Below, one piece after another: positions 5,738 to 8,917 of a stretch of DNA of 8,917 nt (its first letter is position 1; every line of letters begins with the position of its first letter). The position numbers were made by a program, and so were the translations under genes. The stretch covers positions 1 through 8,917 of the forward strand of contig CAKTZP010000084.1 of assembly GCA_934636045.1 (NCBI GenBank), read 5' to 3'. The stretch comes from an uncultured Oscillospiraceae bacterium (lineage in GTDB: Bacteria; Bacillota; Clostridia; Oscillospirales; Oscillospiraceae). The notes under the pieces are model-generated. The model saw nothing but the letters and a program-made list of their open reading frames with translations. It was not told where the DNA came from and did no database searches.

Positions 5738-8731
5738 TTACCCCGTGTAGATCACGGACAGGTTGCCATTGGACTGCGGCTCGTAGGCGAATTTGCCGAT
5801 CTGCAGCCGTGCGAGAATCTCCGCTTGCGTGACATATAATTTATTGTCGCTGAGATAGGCCACCTCAGTATCGTTCATATAAAACGCCAGTCGGTCGTTG
5901 ACTACGCGGAAGGTCAGCGGATTACCCGCCTTGCCGATGGTCAGCCCATCCTCGTCGAAGCGCATATAGGTGTGGATCAGGTTCAGCTGCTCCCGCGTCA
6001 GGTTGTCGCTGGCGGCAGCGTCCTCGATGATCTCGTTGACCTTGGTCACCGTCCATGTGAAGTTGTTTTCGGACTGTTCGGCGAGGGTGGACAGAGTTTC
6101 CGTAACCTGCGACATCTGGTCGTTGGTAGCATAATTCCGCTTCACCTCGCTGCGAATCTGCTCTGCCGTCAAGGCAATCTGGGCAACGGCCTCGCCGGTC
6201 GCGTCCAGTGCTTCGTCCTTTGCCGTGTCTACCAACAACCGCAGAGATTCATTGCCGGAAATGTCCACGGCGTTCAGCTGGGCAATGAATGCTTCAGCGG
6301 CGAACAGACTGGATACGTCAATGTTGGCGGCACTAATCGCGCCCACCAGCGCCTCGTCTGCGAAAATAGAAGCGACATTGAGTTCGCGGGCGGTAATGGT
6401 TTTCTCAATGAGCTTGCCGCCCGAAACGGAATTGTCGCCGACGTCCGCGTCGCCGATGCTCTTTTTCTCCGTGGTCACCGTGCCGTCCTCGGCGATGGAC
6501 AACGCATAGAAACAGCCGTCCGCGCCTTTGACGATGAGCTCGCCCACTGTCAGGGAAGCCATATTCGCCTCCGTCACGGCGAGATCGGCCACATACAGTT
6601 TGCCGTTCACACCCTTTTCAATGATGGCTGTGCCTGCGACAAGATCCTTGATCTGCGCCCAGTCGATGTCGGCGGTCTGAATGTTGGCATTGACCAGCTT
6701 GGCGATGTCCGCCTGCAGCTGGCCAATAGAAGCCCAGTCAATTTCCGCGTTGTTGATGTTCGCCGTAGTCAGCTGTGCCAGCGCGATTTTCGCCACAGCA
6801 GCATTCAGGTCTTTAATGGCCGCCCAGTCAATGGCTGCGCTTTCGATGTTTGCAGCGGTGATCTGCGCCTTGGCAATCTTCGCGATCTCGGCATTCAGAT
6901 TGGCGATGCTGGCCCAGTCGATGTTCGCCTGCATAATATTTGCGGTAGTGATCTGCGCCTGCGCGATGATCGCAATCTGTGCGGCCAGTTCGCCGATGTC
7001 CGCCCAGTTGATGTTGGCCTTTTCAATATTGGCGGCAGTAATCTGCGCCTCGGCGATGGTGGCCAGTGCGGCATAGAGCTTATCTGTGGTGATGTTGTTC
7101 GCGGCAAGCTCCTGTATTTTCGCAGAGATCGCCGTGATGGCCGTGGCGTTCAGTTCGCCAATGGTGGCCTCGGCAATCTTCGCTTTGGTAATGGCCGCGT
7201 CCTGAATGTGCGCGGTCTGAATCGCGGCCATCTTCACCTGCAAACTGCCCACCGAGCCACTTTGTAGCTGTCCAGCGCCCACCGAATTGATGGCCAGCTT
7301 GCTGCCGGATATCACGCCGGATGGCAGCTGGCGGGAAGAAATTATGCTGCCTTCCAGCGTATCTGCTGCCGTACCCAGCGTCACGGAAGTGTATTTCTTG
7401 GTCAGACAGTCGTAGGTGTACTGCGTCATCCTCATGGACACTTCCACGCCAATGCGCCGGGCCATCACGCGCACGCTGTCACCGAGAAAAATGTCAGTGA
7501 GCGCAGCGTATTGCTTGTACTCTTCTGCGTCCGAGCAGTTGACGAAATCCACCTTCAATGTGATCGTAGGCAGATCGCAGCCCTTGGCGTATTCATCCTG
7601 CGCGGCCTTGCGCATTTCGGCATAGCACTGGGTTTTGCTTTTCGGCTCGTCGCCGTCCGTGACTTCCTTGGCTTCCGATACCGGCAGATGAATCCATTTC
7701 GGATGGGTATAAGCATTCAAATTCGGACTGTCGATGTAGAGTTCCGGCAGATACAGAATGTTCCCGTCCGCATCTTCGCCGGTGGGCATGATGCGGGTAA
7801 CCACGTCCGTTTCGTCCACGTCATATGAAATGCCGGTCAGGTTCTTTTTCTCGCGGATGGATACGTCGGTATCGTTGCCCACGCGCTTCACCAGAAACAC
7901 ATCGTACCAGTCGCGGGCCAGCTCCGCGCCGTATTTGCTCACCAGCCCATTCTCTCCCAGCATGGCTTCCACAGGATTGACGTTTTCCCATTCCACGTCC
8001 TCGGCGGTTGAAGTCAGGTCGGAATAGAACGAGAAATCATGGCTTGACAGGCAGGCCCCTGACAAGCTCTGAACGACGGAAGCCCCCACCGCAGAGGGCG
8101 AGGGCTTCAGGCTTTTTACCATGTTGTCAAGCAAATCATAGAAAATGTGCCGGGCGTAGACCGTGACCTTGTCCAGCTCCGGCACCACGCGATAGATACG
8201 AAACGGCTGGTCGCGCAGCTGGCGGGCCTCGATGACCTGATTGCGAAAGCCCACATTGGTCTGCACCGTCTGCGTTTCCGTGCGCTGAAAGGTCAGGTAC
8301 TGTGAAGCCATATAACCGCGCTTACCGTCCGGGGCGGTCACCTCATACCAGCTGGACGTGGTTTTGTTGAGCACAATGACCTCACGGCCCTTTTTGTACT
8401 TGCCGAGGATCTTATAATTCGTGCCTGTGCCGGAGCGCAGATGCAGCGGCCCACTTTTCGTGGTGATCTTATAGATCTGCACGTCGTAGGTGCTGGTCTG
8501 GTACTGCTGGGTCACCAGATCGACGCTGGGAGTCATAGCGGCGGGCACAGGCGCGCGAAGAATGCAGCCCTCCGAAAGCCGCGTCCATTTGCCGCGCTCG
8601 TCAATGTCGTGCACCAGCGTAAGCTCCCATTCGCCGTTCAGGGTTTCGGTAACGGTGCAGGACATGGGCGTGAACGCGCCGAGGCCGTTATTGGAAAAGT
8701 CGGTGCAGTCGGCGGGATATACACAGATCAT
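5738..8731 (-). CDS. Tail-tip protein, prophage tail endopeptidase / phage minor structural protein family (997 aa)
   Basis: Large tail-tip protein at the Tal position, just upstream of the fibre. The N-terminus (YPADCTDFSNNGLGAF, then VTETLNGEWELTLVH, and later QPFRIYRVV ... VYARHIFYDL) matches the 'phage minor structural protein N-terminal region' / Prophage_tail family, which forms the tip hub and may help DNA entry. A complete SH3b-like domain (residues about 85-149, LHLRSGTGTNYKILGKYKKG ... GYMASQYL) is inserted between two parts of this domain. The hub-like region continues to about residue 460. A beta-rich repeat segment follows, with four 30-residue units plus a shortened fifth at 562-706. 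A coiled-coil-like stretch at about 830-925 leads to the C-terminal RFDEDGLTIGKAGN ... IGKFAYEPQSNG module seen in related tail proteins. I saw no zinc-protease motif, so enzymatic activity is unproven. The ATG at 8731 has GAGGTG 6 bases upstream; an in-frame TTG at 8788 lacks a ribosome binding site. Confidence 0.88.
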   Translation of the reverse strand: MICVYPADCTDFSNNGLGAFTPMSCTVTETLNGEWELTLVHDIDERGKWTRLSEGCILRAPVPAAMTPSVDLVTQQYQTSTYDVQIYKITTKSGPLHLRSGTGTNYKILGKYKKGREVIVLNKTTSSWYEVTAPDGKRGYMASQYLTFQRTETQTVQTNVGFRNQVIEARQLRDQPFRIYRVVPELDKVTVYARHIFYDLLDNMVKSLKPSPSAVGASVVQSLSGACLSSHDFSFYSDLTSTAEDVEWENVNPVEAMLGENGLVSKYGAELARDWYDVFLVKRVGNDTDVSIREKKNLTGISYDVDETDVVTRIMPTGEDADGNILYLPELYIDSPNLNAYTHPKWIHLPVSEAKEVTDGDEPKSKTQCYAEMRKAAQDEYAKGCDLPTITLKVDFVNCSDAEEYKQYAALTDIFLGDSVRVMARRIGVEVSMRMTQYTYDCLTKKYTSVTLGTAADTLEGSIISSRQLPSGVISGSKLAINSVGAGQLQSGSVGSLQVKMAAIQTAHIQDAAITKAKIAEATIGELNATAITAISAKIQELAANNITTDKLYAALATIAEAQITAANIEKANINWADIGELAAQIAIIAQAQITTANIMQANIDWASIANLNAEIAKIAKAQITAANIESAAIDWAAIKDLNAAVAKIALAQLTTANINNAEIDWASIGQLQADIAKLVNANIQTADIDWAQIKDLVAGTAIIEKGVNGKLYVADLAVTEANMASLTVGELIVKGADGCFYALSIAEDGTVTTEKKSIGDADVGDNSVSGGKLIEKTITARELNVASIFADEALVGAISAANIDVSSLFAAEAFIAQLNAVDISGNESLRLLVDTAKDEALDATGEAVAQIALTAEQIRSEVKRNYATNDQMSQVTETLSTLAEQSENNFTWTVTKVNEIIEDAAASDNLTREQLNLIHTYMRFDEDGLTIGKAGNPLTFRVVNDRLAFYMNDTEVAYLSDNKLYVTQAEILARLQIGKFAYEPQSNGNLSVIYTG
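6614..7048 (-). repeat. 90-bp coding tandem repeat (four full units plus one short unit)
   Basis: Units begin exactly 90 bases apart, at 7048, 6958, 6868 and 6778 (minus strand), with a fifth unit of 75 bases from 6688. Each 30-aa unit reads as six pentapeptides on the pattern AQITT-ANI-x-x-A-x-IDW-A-x-I-x-x-L-x-A-x-I-A-K-I-A-x. The fifth unit lacks exactly one pentapeptide. IDWA (INWA in the first unit) recurs in all five. Adjacent units are about two-thirds identical as protein. Confidence 0.9.
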
Positions 8732-8754
8732 GGGAATCACCTCTTTCAGGCCGT

Positions 8755-8785
8755 AAAGAAAGCGCCCAACCAGTCGGCGGACGCT
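8755..8785 (-). terminator. Weak terminator-like hairpin upstream of the tail-tip gene
   Basis: In the 81-base gap before the tail-tip ATG, minus-strand AGCGTCC (8785-8779) pairs with GGGCGCT (8767-8761) over 7 bp with one G-U pair and an 11-base loop, followed by TTCTTT. The T-tract is poor, so it may be an RNA processing or stability hairpin rather than a working terminator. Confidence 0.3.
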
Positions 8786-8812
8786 CAAAAGAGAAACAGG
8801 AATTTGCCAGAG

Positions 8813-8917
8813 TTATTGAACCGCTCTCAGTTCGATATATCCTCTTTCGCCTCGCGGCTCCAGCTGAATACGGGGATTTGTTTCATCCCATACATATCCG
8901 ATTGTTGATGGATCGTA
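8813..8917 (-). CDS. 3' end of an upstream phage tail gene (last 34 residues), distal-tail-like by position
   Basis: A minus-strand frame enters from the right edge and ends at TAA (8815-8813). The visible residues begin YDPSTIGYVWDETNPRIQLE and end with IELRAVQ. The segment is too short to identify by itself. In siphovirus gene order the gene before a tail-tip/Tal protein is usually the distal tail protein (Dit), and a beta-rich C-terminus is compatible with that. The start and most of the gene lie outside the window. Confidence 0.5.
   Translation of the reverse strand, partial: YDPSTIGYVWDETNPRIQLEPRGERGYIELRAVQ

Noticed and set aside
6614..7048. CRISPR-like periodic repeats
   Set aside because: The 90-base period has no separate spacers, the units diverge at synonymous and non-synonymous sites, and the frame is continuous. 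It is a protein repeat.
5972..7267. 431-aa open frame on the plus strand
   Set aside because: It lies wholly antisense to the tail-tip gene and its length comes from the 90-bp repeats and codon bias there. It has no family resemblance, and the minus-strand frame has clear domains.

Overview
The window holds the right-hand (late) end of a tailed-phage genome, most likely a siphovirus-type prophage in a gut-type Gram-positive bacterium (Clostridia, Oscillospiraceae-like). The evidence is strong AGGAGG-type ribosome binding sites, tail and lysis proteins of Firmicutes phage families, a large serine recombinase of the kind common in Clostridia, and moderate to high GC in the structural genes. All genes I can support lie on the minus strand, so transcription runs from high to low coordinates. 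Host and taxonomy are inferred from family resemblance; no search was run.

Layout in transcription order. 8917-8813 is the 3' end of an upstream tail gene, distal-tail-like by position. 8731-5738 is a 997-aa tail-tip / tail-endopeptidase-like protein with an SH3b domain inserted near its N-terminus and a 90-bp (30-aa) repeat array in its middle. 5728-3473 is a 751-aa tail fibre / receptor-binding protein of the DUF859 type, with two GGTG fibre motifs and a compositionally foreign C-terminal tip. 3458-3072 is a small protein with a carbohydrate-binding-like C-terminus. A terminator-like hairpin (3043-3073) follows. The lysis cassette is next: a four-segment holin (3012-2566) and an NlpC/P60-type endolysin with an SH3b domain (2536-1727). 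An intrinsic terminator (1691-1721) closes the late operon.

After that terminator, GC drops and a tightly packed integration module begins: a 79-aa protein (1594-1355), a 133-aa helix-turn-helix/zinc-knuckle protein (1358-957), a 71-aa paralogue of the 79-aa protein (976-761), and a large serine recombinase (764-1, cut by the window edge). The four genes overlap by 4 to 20 bases, two of the junctions being ATGA stop/start overlaps, so they are probably translationally coupled. The first gene's Shine-Dalgarno sequence can be locked in a 10-bp hairpin.

Together the window covers host recognition and penetration (tail tip, fibre), host lysis (holin, endolysin), and excision/integration (recombinase module). 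The points most worth a second look are the coupled recombinase module with duplicated small proteins flanking an HTH-zinc protein, the sequestered ribosome binding site in front of it, the AT-rich swapped fibre tip, and the pentapeptide-like repeat array with a nested SH3b domain in the tail-tip protein. I saw no tRNA, rRNA, CRISPR array, insertion sequence, reverse transcriptase or convincing sigma-70 promoter.
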